64,000 bases of DNA from Eukaryota sp. TZLM1-RC (taxonomy: Eukaryota > Metamonada: BaSk clade): NCBI GenBank assembly GCA_040285825.1, contig JAUPSS010000012.1:62001-126000 (forward strand), in the 5' to 3' direction. The notes below the pieces were generated by a model. It was not told the DNA's origin. It made no database searches and worked only from the letters and a program-made list of their open reading frames with translations. Position 1 is the first letter of the stretch; every line of letters starts with the position of its first letter. The position numbers and the translations under genes were made by a program. Shown in pieces: positions 40,563 through 50,087 of the stretch.

Positions 40563-42173
40563 TTTTTAGAGCTGTTGTTTCTTATTATCTTATTAAATTG
40601 AAAAAAAATGTTATCTAACAAAGATGATGTCAACCAATTTCAAAATCTTTATGCGGGTGCGACATTAGGCGGGTGCGTTGGAACTCATTATTACATTTTT
40701 CATTTTTTATAAACTCTGAAAATTGATGAAAAATGGGGACAAAGTGCATAATTGGAAAGATTAAACATTAGCTGAAATTTTCATTCAGCTTTTCAGCTAT
40801 TTTATTCATTAAAGAATCGCCAAAATTCAACAATATTCGATAAAATTAAATTACTTCTTTTAACTGGAATATAAATGAACAATTAAATTACAGTATCCCA
40901 AATTGTGACCATGAATAATGGGAGAATGAGGTAATCAAAAACCACTTGTGATACTTGGATTCCTTTAATTAGCGACTACCTCTTGTTGAACTATATTTCT
41001 TGGTCTGATCTCTACTACTGCTCACGTTCATGGAAGGAAGTAATGTGGTTTGTAAACCCTTTTCTGTGTTTGTAAACCAGTTTCTACTGCAGACAGCTCT
41101 AAAGATTGGAAGTGTTTTTAGAAAACTGGCAACAGAACAGATGTTTTAAAATACTTAGACAAAATTCCACAATAATCCACGTTTGAATTCGTTGCTATAG
41201 TTTCAAACAGAATACGCATAAATTCTCAACACGTGTCAACACGTGTTGGAACGTGTTAACTTCAACACCGCGTGTTATGCTGTTATCATTTTTTGTGGAT
41301 TGATTTTGCTTTGATAGTTAATACACATTACTTTAACAAACATTTATTAATAAAATACTACAAATAGTCTTCATTAGAATCAATGAATTGGATCTGGTTT
41401 GTAATCCGTGTCACTTTCGATTTCTTCCTCTCCACTTCCACTCTCTTCTCCAGTGTCATTATGTTGTTGACATCTTTTTTCGAACTCATTCCATGAGAAG
41501 TATCGTTAAAGTTGGTGGAAACCGCAGGAGGGTTACGATTGCCAATTTTGAGGACAGTAGCCCATTCTGGAGCAAGTGTCATTACCAAAAGATGTGGCTA
41601 GGTGAATAGGCTGTTGTGGGGTTTTATTGTAAAACGGAAACGGGGAAACAAAAACACGTTTTGTGCAACACTATAAAACTATATTAAGCAATATTAATTG
41701 GGCTCTTAACACCGCCTGTTTGCGCACTCTAGTTTCAAATGCTTCAAGCTAACTGATTATTAGATCATTTGACTCATTTGTTGTATTCGAGTTTTTGAAA
41801 ACAACTGTTTAAGGTACTGTTTATTTAAAGTGAATAAATGATTTTACACCTTTGATGTATCAACTGTTGATGCAAAAGTTGGCCCAGCATTCGAAAAGTT
41901 GACTGGATCATCAAAAGTGAGAGGGAAAGGAGGTAATGAAGAAGGACCAAACATAAATAAGGAGGTCGAAAATTTTTCATTATTCTTAAGAAGTGAAAAC
42001 CACAACTTGTTTTCAAACAACAATTGAAATTTAAAAATTTTAATGAAATTTAAAAATTTACCACCATACAATAAGGTAATCTCTATAAATTGGTTAATGA
42101 AACAATTATTTCATAGTCCTGGTTATAACCAAAAAATGGAATAAAAATAAATGGAAAAATGATTTATTATCAG
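40563..42173. other. Gene-poor region with short ORFs and CACGTG palindromes
   Basis: No confident gene. Minus-strand frames at 41358-41582 (listed separately) and at about 41844-42071 (containing MFGPSSLPPFPLTFDDPVNF) might be exons of small spliced genes. At 41228-41275 there is a cluster of CACGTG/CGTGTT motifs including the palindrome CAACACGTGTTG. Confidence 0.35.
41358..41582 (-). CDS. Small hypothetical protein (74 aa)
   Basis: The ATG at 41582 opens MTLAPEWATVLKIGNRNPPA and the frame ends with TRITNQIQFIDSNEDYL. The middle is charged and probably helical (TLEKRVEVERKKSKV). It could be a short gene or the last exon of one. No family recognised. Confidence 0.3.
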   Translation of the reverse strand: MTLAPEWATVLKIGNRNPPAVSTNFNDTSHGMSSKKDVNNIMTLEKRVEVERKKSKVTRITNQIQFIDSNEDYL

Positions 42174-43108
42174 CTATTCAATCAAATCAGCTTCCCTTTT
42201 CCAAAAATCCTGTCTAATGCTATCAATTTTTGAAAGTTTTCTAAACCAATATCTGGCTGACCCTCTATCATTCAAAAGTTCAAAATGCTCTGCCAAAACT
42301 AGAGCGGCAAAACGATTGTCATTAGCCACTGCAACAATATAGTCGAAAATTTTACTTGGAAAATCACTTCTTGTTCGAAGTCCTCGAAGGTACATCCAAG
42401 GGCTTTCATTAGTTGGTGAAATTTTGATCTTGTCAATAGTAAAGATCATTTCAGATTGAGTTGAAATATTCAGCTTGTCACTAACAAACCGTCGATGCGA
42501 CCACGCTGAATAATTAAAAACATCATCATCAATCAATTCTGAAACATATTCCAACTCACTTATCCATAGTGATGACGTGGCAAAACGTGTCAAAATCCAC
42601 TGTCTAAAGGTCCAGGCATGATAGTTCTTCGAGTCCAAAAGCAGCATTGTTTTGACAAAGTCAAGTTCATCACTTTCACTGTTGATTACATCCAAAAGCG
42701 CTTGACGGTGATACCATATCTAAGGTAAGAAGAAAGAAGGAGAGAGGGTGCATACCTGGTAATTTTTTGGGTTACTCCGAGCAAACGTTCTGCAATGATC
42801 TAACTCCTCCAGCAGATTGGCCCCTAGATGATAGAGGCACCTACGACGGAAATGCCATGCTGTGTAATTAGCAGGATTGAGACGGATCACATCAGAAGTG
42901 ATATCAAGTGATCTCTGTGAAAGTTCTGATTTTTGAAGTAATGCATTGAAGTAGCTCATCACATCTATGACTTGAATAAGATTAGGTGTACTTAAGACAA
43001 ACACTCATCGGAGAAGTCGATCGGTGCAATAGGATAAGGTCCATTTGTGGGAGGTATTGTGTCTTTAGTGAGATCAGAGTAAGCAGGGTTTCGTGCATAA
43101 GTGGCCAT
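42174..43108 (-). CDS. FNTA: Protein farnesyl/geranylgeranyltransferase alpha subunit
   Basis: Shared alpha subunit of farnesyltransferase and GGTase-I, which prenylates CaaX proteins in the cytosol. Exons are 43003-43108, 42756-42970 and 42174-42719; introns of 32 bp (GTTTGT...CAAG) and 36 bp (GTATGC...TTAG). The joined 288 residues contain the family's tandem PPTA repeats: NPANYTAWHFRRRCL, NPKNYQIWYHRQALL (created across the second intron), SKNYHAWTFRQWIL, FNYSAWSHRRFV, NESPWMYLRGL. The N-terminus (DTIPPTNGPYPIAPIDFSDE) also fits FNTA, whose equivalent is DGPxPVVPIxYSEEF. Both introns were placed by restoring these motifs. FNTA rather than RabGGTA because the protein is short and lacks an LRR or Ig-like extension. 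Confidence 0.92.
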
Positions 43109-43814
43109 TCTGCCAAATAGTTTCTAAAAAGGTGTAATTACCGCTTACTTTGCCATTTTTATTATAATTTTCTTCACTTTCAGCACATTATTAGTCCCTG
43201 TTAATGCCATAGAACTTGCCACATTGTTATCATTTAAAAAATAACATTATAGCGGCTTTATCATCAGCGTGATTGAATTTTACAGTTCCCAATCGGTTTT
43301 AGAAAATATTCAAATTCTGATAATCACTGTGCATATTATACTGAATTATCTTCCTGGTTTTATCAAGGTCCTTGTTCACATATCACATATGATCACAATC
43401 TCTCTATGTTAGATACTTTAAATGATGTCCTAAATAGCTTATTTATGATGTTGAATGTTTTATTTATGCAAAGTGTGACAGAATTAAAGCGCAAACATCT
43501 ATCTTGTTTGAAAAAAGGTAATAAAAATCAATAAAAACTGCGTTGAAAGTTCCAATCAAACTTAAAAGAATTGAAGTCGAACATGATCCAAAATGATCGA
43601 TTTAGTAGGATCCTGTGAATTCTTTTTCATAACTCATACTTCCATGTGTGATTACGCAGCAAGAAATCCGTGTTTGAAAAAGTTGGACAGAATTTAGGCC
43701 GTCCGACTTAACCTGGTTTGGCGAATCATTGATCATCTTTGGATTTCTAACACTGACTAACACTTATACTTGTGATCACCTAGAGGTGCTCATGTGATTA
43801 CACATGGTCAAAAA
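43109..43814. other. Intergenic
   Basis: 700 bp of AT-rich sequence, with no supportable gene or element. Confidence 0.45.
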
Positions 43815-44096
43815 CTATTTCAGCAACCACATGTAGGGTTCATCATCGCCATGAATTTCAGCAGCAGTCTCCTCATGCCCTAAACCAATGTCTTGAATTA
43901 TTCTATTGGCCTCTATACCACAATGATGATACTGGAGACTCAGTTTCTCTATGTAATCCATTTTTCTTCGTCGTGAGCAAATGCCTGACGTCAACCACAA
44001 TGGTTGCACAATAGGGTATTTGGGAACTCTGGTATAATCAACTCGCCATAGTTTTCCTCCACAAGTCAGTGTTTTATCCCAAATCCCAGACACCAT
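43815..44096 (-). CDS. Hypothetical protein (93 aa)
   Basis: Frame from the ATG at 44096: MVSGIWDKTLTCGGKLWRVD, then GICSRRRKMDYIEKLSLQYH, ending DDEPYMWLLK. Composition is ordinary (Trp, Cys and charged residues well spread), which favours real coding sequence. No family recognised; it may be one exon of a longer gene, since the frame is open a little upstream of the ATG. Confidence 0.35.
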   Translation of the reverse strand: MVSGIWDKTLTCGGKLWRVDYTRVPKYPIVQPLWLTSGICSRRRKMDYIEKLSLQYHHCGIEANRIIQDIGLGHEETAAEIHGDDEPYMWLLK

Positions 44097-44516
44097 TTCC
44101 ACCAAAACAAACCTGTGAGGAAAACCTTTTCAGGATTGACGTTGAAGTCTTGAATAGTGCTTTTTGCTATAGATTCAACTTGAAGCTTTGAATCTGTGCC
44201 ATATGTCCCCTTTTTCCGGTAGTTGGGGGGCTATGATTACAAATTCGTGTGTTATTAACTATGCATCATGATTTAGAGGTTAATAAGCTGTTGTTCCCTT
44301 ATGTGTTTCAACATGAAAACCTTCGTCATATCCAAGAAGCACAATAGTGGAGGGTTTGTAGTACGTTCTGCTGGCCCCCTTTAGAACAAAAAGCAAATCA
44401 GCGTTTGTCAGTATTTGCATTTGTTGATCGTTTACTAACCATGAGAAGACAATCCTTATTTAGTGGGTATCAAGTACCAAGCTTCTTATTGTGACCCAGG
44501 ATGTTCCTTACTTCCA
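44097..44516. other. Spacer upstream of cyclin gene
   Basis: About 420 bp between divergent genes, with no ORF of note. The cyclin frame is open back to 44463 without an ATG. Confidence 0.4.
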
Positions 44517-45334
44517 ATGTCCACCACACGAGAACGCAATCAAGAACCTTCTTTTGAGTGTCTGAATAAAACCATTGTGGGTGTCGCTGGAGCTCTATGT
44601 GGTTCCATCATGAAGTTGCACCACGATAATCCAGCAAATATGCAACAAACTCCCTCTCCTTTTACTAAATTTGATATGCGGCTTGGTAGTACAAGACCCA
44701 CTCCACCTAGTTTTGCTACCATCTACAAGTTCATCTATAGAGTGTTCCGCAAAGCACAAGTTGAACCAGAATGGTGTGTTCTCGTTTGGTTTGTACTCAT
44801 CTCAGCATGATATCGTCTTTGATATACCTCGAACGACTTCGCAAGAAGCGTCCAGACATACATCTCTCTCCATTGAACTGGGAGAAGTTAGTTTTTACGT
44901 CAATCATGGTTGCATCCAAGTTTGCTGATGATGTTTCCTGCTCTTCTTATTCATTTTCCCTTTGTTCGCAGAAGCTCATTACCCTAAAGGAACTCAACCA
45001 ATTGGAGGCTGTCTTTGTTACAGAACTTGACTTTAAGCTATACATTAGTCAAGTCTTGTACAGAGATGTCTATTATTTATTGAAAAAGATATGGTTGAAT
45101 CTGCAGGTGAACCACTTGGGTGAGGTCATTCCTTTACCACAAGCAACAGTTACAAATTTGGAGATACCAGCTAATTTTGGACCTCTTTTACTGTTCAAGT
45201 GTGACAGAAATGAGATTAGAGCTTCTGCTTCCACCGCAAACTCTATAGCTTCGCCTACTGCATTTAAGTCTGTTTTGTCAGCTTTTAGAGATGGTAGAAG
45301 GTCTGTTTTTGGCAGGAGGGGTAATTCGCTATGA
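44517..45334 (+). CDS. Cyclin Y / PHO80-type (P/U) cyclin
   Basis: Regulatory partner of a PCTAIRE/PFTAIRE- or PHO85-type kinase (inferred from family). A 32-bp intron (44774-44805, GTGTGT...TCAG) joins two frames to give 261 residues. Across the junction it reads EPECMISSLIYLERLRKKRP, matching AECAIVTLVYLERL of cyclin Y. The cyclin box continues with PPSFATIYKFIYRVFRKAQV, LNWEKLVFTSIMVASKFADD and LKELNQLEAVFVTELDFKLY. A second, in-frame 39-bp intron-like tract (44933-44971, GTTTCC...GCAG, pyrimidine-rich) may or may not be removed; keeping it fits the usual loop length. Start at ATG 44517. The last ~60 residues (FRDGRRSVFGRRGNSL) are basic and disordered. Confidence 0.82.
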
Positions 45335-45511
45335 AAAAACACAATTTTTGTGATTATTTAATAAATAAAAGCTAAATTTACAAATAATTAATGTAAATAA
45401 AATTGATTATCCGATTATACTAATGTTATAAATGAATAGGTAGGAAAAAATGATAACAAAAAGAAAAACTACAAACTAAAAGACAAAACAACCAATATTG
45501 ACTACAAAAAA

Positions 45512-46936
45512 CTAAAGACTGAATTCAAAAGGGTGGATACTGATTTCTGAAGGATTCAAGCTAGGGAGTTGATTGGGTAAAATTTCAATATCGCTCTCTT
45601 CAACTTCAGCCTGCACCATGGGCAGACAAGTGTCATGTGAGCTCTTTTCAGAACCATTGGTCTCTTCTCCAAAATTTTGATCATTTACCTTGTTAAAAAC
45701 TGTTCCATAGAGACATGGCGAATAAAGGCTTGAAATTCGGAAATTTTGGTTGACTGTCCTTAGTTGACTAATTGATCTCATCAAATCATCATCAGAAACG
45801 TCATTTGATTGATCAGACATCCCAGACACAATCGACAATACTTGCATCATCTTCTGCTTGTTAGAAATACCACTCTGATAAAGATTACAAAGGGTACTTG
45901 CAAAAGAAAGAACTTCAGTACAATCAATGAAGCTGCAACAATTCTTCAATAAGACTCCCAAGCAAACATCCACAGTATCTTGACCAATCAAGACCTTATC
46001 TTGACTTAACTTGACCATTTTGACATCTGGGCATTTGAAGCAATTACAAGCAACGACAAACGACCTATATGTCTGAGCACTGGAAAAATTCATTCTCAAC
46101 AACCATGAGAGTGACTGACAGAGAAATGATATTGAAGATTCCTGTGGATTTTCAGCTATCCATTTGATAGCGGTGACAAACAAATTATCAAAGAAATTGC
46201 TAAATTTTCGATTAAATAAATAAAACAAGTGTAAAAGGCAGGGAGTCAACTGCTTTCTTGGACATTTTTGACCTCTACTCAAAAGGAGATCATTTGATGG
46301 ATCAATCAAAATATTGAAAATTTCAGTCAAAAAAGTTTTTGAATTTTTGTTGACCAGACGGTCAAAAAGTTGATCAATTTGAGCGTAATTTTTTGATAAA
46401 GTTTTCCTCGATTCTGTTATAAATTTTCTTAATTCCTCAATACATTTCTGAAAAGTGCCCCTTGATTCCTCAATTTTATTCAACTGAACTTCCCAATAAT
46501 ACCTTCTTATCCATTCCAACCCCAGTTCCACACCATGTTTCATAGAGTGCAAGAATGGGAGAGAGGCATGAGTTATAAGGTTACGAAGTTCCACAAGTTG
46601 AAGAGGGAAATCAATCTCATGAGCAATGTTGAGTAGTGATCTGGCTCTGTAGGTTTGTGCAGAGTCTAAAACACACGTACATAATCGTGAGATGGAGTGA
46701 GAGTACTGGGAGAGCAGGACAGGAGGAGGGGAAGTTGAGTCGAGGGATTGGATGAGATGCATTGTACATTCAATTGCTCCTGGAAGGTTACCCCTGTTCA
46801 TCCACAATAGAACATGATCAACACCTTGGGATCGAGATGCAGAATCATTACTGAAGAGGAGAGTATAAACCTGTATCCATTCATCCCACGAAGACCAAGG
46901 GACCATAGTGAACTGTTGGTCATTGAGAAGGGTCAT
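45512..46936 (-). CDS. LAS1: LAS1-like pre-rRNA endonuclease (HEPN)
   Basis: Nucleolar/nucleoplasmic RNase that cleaves ITS2 in 27S/32S pre-rRNA as part of the LAS1-GRC3 complex. 474 residues. The Las1 domain fills roughly residues 13-135: PWSSWDEWIQVYTLLFSN, HVLLWMNRGNLPGAIECTMH, LQLVELRNLITHASLPFL. The last carries the HEPN catalytic signature R(x4)H as R118-N-L-I-T-H123, in place of IRHEATH in other LAS1 proteins. The C-terminal two thirds are poorly conserved and end in an acidic Ser-rich tail. No introns. Like several long genes here, the first ~450 coding bases are C-rich and the rest AT-rich. Convergent with the cyclin gene. Confidence 0.8.
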   Translation of the reverse strand: MTLLNDQQFTMVPWSSWDEWIQVYTLLFSNDSASRSQGVDHVLLWMNRGNLPGAIECTMHLIQSLDSTSPPPVLLSQYSHSISRLCTCVLDSAQTYRARSLLNIAHEIDFPLQLVELRNLITHASLPFLHSMKHGVELGLEWIRRYYWEVQLNKIEESRGTFQKCIEELRKFITESRKTLSKNYAQIDQLFDRLVNKNSKTFLTEIFNILIDPSNDLLLSRGQKCPRKQLTPCLLHLFYLFNRKFSNFFDNLFVTAIKWIAENPQESSISFLCQSLSWLLRMNFSSAQTYRSFVVACNCFKCPDVKMVKLSQDKVLIGQDTVDVCLGVLLKNCCSFIDCTEVLSFASTLCNLYQSGISNKQKMMQVLSIVSGMSDQSNDVSDDDLMRSISQLRTVNQNFRISSLYSPCLYGTVFNKVNDQNFGEETNGSEKSSHDTCLPMVQAEVEESDIEILPNQLPSLNPSEISIHPFEFSL

Positions 46937-47255
46937 TTGTTACAGATGATGCCTATAACAATGAAATAAGCGTCCTTTTTTGAAATTCAGAAGGACTGAT
47001 GCTGGGATTATCAATATATTTTTTTATCTTTCAATTCTTTTGTACTTTGACTCTTGGGGAGCATTTGATTTTCAGTATCACTATATATAGAATGAAATGC
47101 ATAGCAAATAGTAAAGCAGAAATACCCATAGTAAGACCAAACCCTTCTCTTTCACCACTATAAAGCTGAACACCAGCCGATAAACTTTATCGTCTACTCA
47201 TATATGGAATACGTAAAAATAGTAAAAATAATAATAAAAAATAATAATAAAATCG
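46937..47255. other. Upstream region of LAS1 and LINE boundary
   Basis: About 320 bp, AT-rich (an AATAATAAAAATAATAATAAAA tract near 47225-47250), ending where LINE similarity begins. No gene seen. Confidence 0.4.
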
Positions 47256-48157
47256 AGATCTATGACTAATCTTCATCTTGCTGTTGTGAAATAACAGAAG
47301 TCTGTTTTAAATGATTTTGAAGATTTGGATTTTTCTAAACGACTTAGTATGACTAAGATTAATAATCCCGTCTTTGCTGCCTTTTTATCAGACATCCAAA
47401 ATTGCACTAGTTTAATTTCTCAGCAACCAAGGCCATTTGGTCTTCACTTAACAAATGAAGCTTGGAAACAAATCATGCGTTTGAGATTAGGGCTGTATCC
47501 CATTGGTCTTTTGGACAATTCTGTTTGTATTTGTAACGAAAACCATCTGCTTATTTCCGTCATATTGTGAGTTGCAAGAAGTTTTTTCAATATCGGTCAG
47601 TTCTTCATAATGCTGTTCGTGATGTGACATATGAAATGTTTAAGTGTTAGAATTTTAGTTGCAAAGTAGAACCGTCGTTGAAGCATTATAGCGAAAATAA
47701 TTTGTTTGATTCACATCGAGGTGATTTAATTGCTCCTTTTGTGGATTCCTTTCAGGTTATTGTTGATTTTACTACAGTTGATCCCTTTGCTTCAATTTAT
47801 CGTGATGATGTTTCAGTTAGTTCTAATGGTCACTTGAACAAGGCTGAGGTTCGTAAACGAGACAAATATGCTGATATATTAAATGATTTAAATTAGAACC
47901 TTTATTCGAAGTTTTCGTTTGTTCCTTTTGCCTTCTTGATTTTTGTCAACATTGGACAGTCTGTCTTGAATTTTTTCAATGATTTTGATAATTTATGTCG
48001 TTCAAGTGGTAAGAATTTTGCAAGGAATTCATGGAAGAATCGTACCATTTTTGCTTTGTGCAGGAGTGTTCCCAAATACTTAAATTTAATGATGTCCAAG
48101 TTGTATAAGGATTCATCAAGAGTTGGCGTGGAGAATTTTATTTCTGATGTGTTTTAG
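47256..48157 (+). mobile_element. 5'-truncated LINE copy, twin of 59155-60390
   Basis: Plus-strand LINE 3' part of a second subfamily: FSKRLSMTKINNPVFAAFLS, then SLISQQPRPFGLHLTNEAWK. After a frameshift through the zinc knuckle come GDLIAPFVDSFQVIVDFTTV and KAEVRKRDKYADILNDLN. The last frame is FSFVPFAFLIFVNIGQSVLN to SRVGVENFISDVF. The segment matches the minus-strand copy at 59155-60390 almost word for word, so both are recent. Three frame breaks make it inactive. Confidence 0.75.
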
Positions 48158-48159
48158 TT

Positions 48160-48419
48160 TGTTTTGATTTGATTTGTTCCTTGAAGAGGCTAATGTCGAT
48201 AGAAATACACAGCTGGTTTTTATTGCTTTCCCATTTTCGATAAATCGAAGATTATCAGTTGAAGCAGAAACTTTTTTGGATGACTTCCAAAGAATGGTGC
48301 AAGAAAAAACAATGAAAAGATTTGATACTTTTTTATGGCGTTCACAAATTCAATTTGCCATTATTAATAGATTACCTCGGTTTTTCAATCGAATAAGAGA
48401 AGATACATATACTAAATAA
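48160..48419 (+). mobile_element. LINE 3' tail, third subfamily
   Basis: An 81-codon frame reads QLVFIAFPFSINRRLSVEAE then TFLDDFQRMVQEKTMKRFDT, ending RLPRFFNRIREDTYTK and a stop at 48419. It is equivalent to the LINE terminus FAISLYGRLG...NFIDDFENLVKRRMNKRFD. It ends directly against the Fanzor-like frame, so it may have truncated that gene's 5' end. Confidence 0.6.
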
Positions 48420-48420
48420 T

Positions 48421-49800
48421 ATTCTTTCACTTTTGCCAGATGAACCATTAGCCCAACCCGAGGAAGTAGCTGTTGATTCTGTTCTTGAATACTACGTCAA
48501 TTTCAATTTGAATAATTCAAGAGAAAGATTCTTTTTATTAAATGCATGTAAGTTTATCTTGAATCTCCTTCAAAGATTTCCTACCACTGCCTCCCTACTG
48601 GTCTCGCATGATAAAAGCACCTTTTCATCAAAGGAAATTGGTGAGCTTTTTCTCTTTAATCTTAAAATTTCACAATACTTACTCACTTTTTTTTCTCATA
48701 TGCATTGCTGGACACAATTTAGAATAATACCTTCAGCTTTTCATAAAGGTTCTAAAATTATTGAGGTACCTTCACATGTTTTCCACTCTGTGAAAAAATT
48801 TCCACTTATTGAAGGATTATCTTCCAAAACAAAGTTTATCAGAAATACATGTCTGAAACGAATATTCAAACAATGTCCTTGCAAAAAATTCAATATCGAC
48901 AGAAACAGTTTGAAAAATAGATTTAAAAAAATTTTTATTGAAAACTAATGGTAATGACCTGCTTTTGACCTTTGAAGGTAAAAATAATGACTTTGAAAAC
49001 ACAGATGAGTTGGATGAAGCACCGAAAAAGAAAAGAAGATCAAAAAATGAAATGAAAAGTGACCCTAATACCAACAAAACCAGAGAAACACAATTGAAGG
49101 GCACTAAACAATGTCCCGTCGAAGACGTAGACATCCAGTCGAAATTTTACCTGAAAGGCCCCTTATTGGTGTTGATCTGGGCCAATCAAGATTATGTGGT
49201 TACTTCTTAAATGATAATCAATGTGGAGTTTTGCGTTGTCCAACTGGCAGAAGATACAGGACAAATCCTTCACCCAGTAAACACTCTCCAAAACAATATT
49301 CCGTTCAAAATTCCAACCAATATTTGAACCATTGGAATTTGGTTAGGAGGAAAGTGTATTTGGAAAGTAATCGCCAGAAATGGAAAATAATTAAATTTGA
49401 TAAATGTAGACGAAAAGAGAGACGGTTCCGTGAGAGCCTCAACAAATTTCAAAGGCTAGCTGGACATCCTGATAAACTCTATCTTGCTGTGGGTTCTGCT
49501 AAATTCCCTTCTCATTTACGAAAAGTCAATCGATATGGATCAGCAAGAGCTTTCAGAAAATGGTTGTGTTATCAAAAGGACTTGAAGCACTTGTCAACCA
49601 GTGAATTTAATACAAGCAAACTGTCAAGTTGTTGTATGGCCGAGAATATTCAAGCAGGCTCATGGCAGATGCGTATTTGTACTGAGTGTCAAATAGTATA
49701 TGACAGAGATATTTCCGCTGCAAAAAATATTCAAATTAAGAAGAAAGCGGAATTGTGGCCGGAAAGATACATTTGCCCAGATGCTCTGTTGAGGAGATGA
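48421..49800 (+). pseudogene. Fanzor-like RNA-guided nuclease (TnpB homologue), frame-broken
   Basis: Fanzors are eukaryotic TnpB relatives, shown to be RNA-guided DNA nucleases. Three frames in order: 48421-48948 (helical, no ATG), 48938-49210, and 49108-49800 (RuvC half). The middle frame has a nuclear-localisation-like APKKKRRSK. Residues counted from the ATG at 49111 show PLIGVDLGQS (RuvC Asp22), LAVGSAKF, STSEFNTSKLSSCC (Glu165 before the zinc ribbon) and CTECQIVYDRDISAAKNI (RuvC-III Asp200). All three catalytic positions are therefore kept. The first frame change is explained by an A7 run near 48923-48929 (one A fewer restores it). The second lies near 49108-49150 and could be a 1-2 nt shift or a 26-bp intron. 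The 5' end abuts a LINE tail and lacks a start, so it is probably truncated. Confidence 0.72.
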
Positions 49801-50087
49801 ATGGGGAACCTGAGCATACAGAAACAAAAACTTTTGAGACCGATCTACAAATGCCCTAGTAGCATTTGGTAGATCCACTTAGATACATCAAGTCGCGAGG
49901 CTTTGTTCTGTGAAAGCAGTAGGTGTATTTAGGTGAGGTAGCCCATTGATGAAGATCATGATTATCTTTGTCAAATGACGCTACATGTCTGTTACAGCCT
50001 GTGAGTAGACATTGAGAAAGTTGAAAACAGGAGTGAATTTCATAGATGAATGTATTATAAGTGAAATTCACAGAACAAAAGCACATA
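49801..50087. other. 3' flank of the Fanzor-like gene, up to LINE insertion
   Basis: About 290 bp between the Fanzor-like stop and the LINE. No plus-strand gene. In Fanzor and TnpB loci the guide (omega) RNA overlaps or follows the gene's 3' end, so this is where one would lie if the element were intact; no structure was demonstrated. The last 7-11 bases ((A)nGCACATA, to 50087) are the left target-site duplication of the LINE. Confidence 0.35.

Noticed and set aside
44933-44971. Second intron in the cyclin gene
   Set aside because: The 39-bp tract looks intron-like but is in frame, and keeping it gives the normal cyclin loop length, so it was left as coding with a note.
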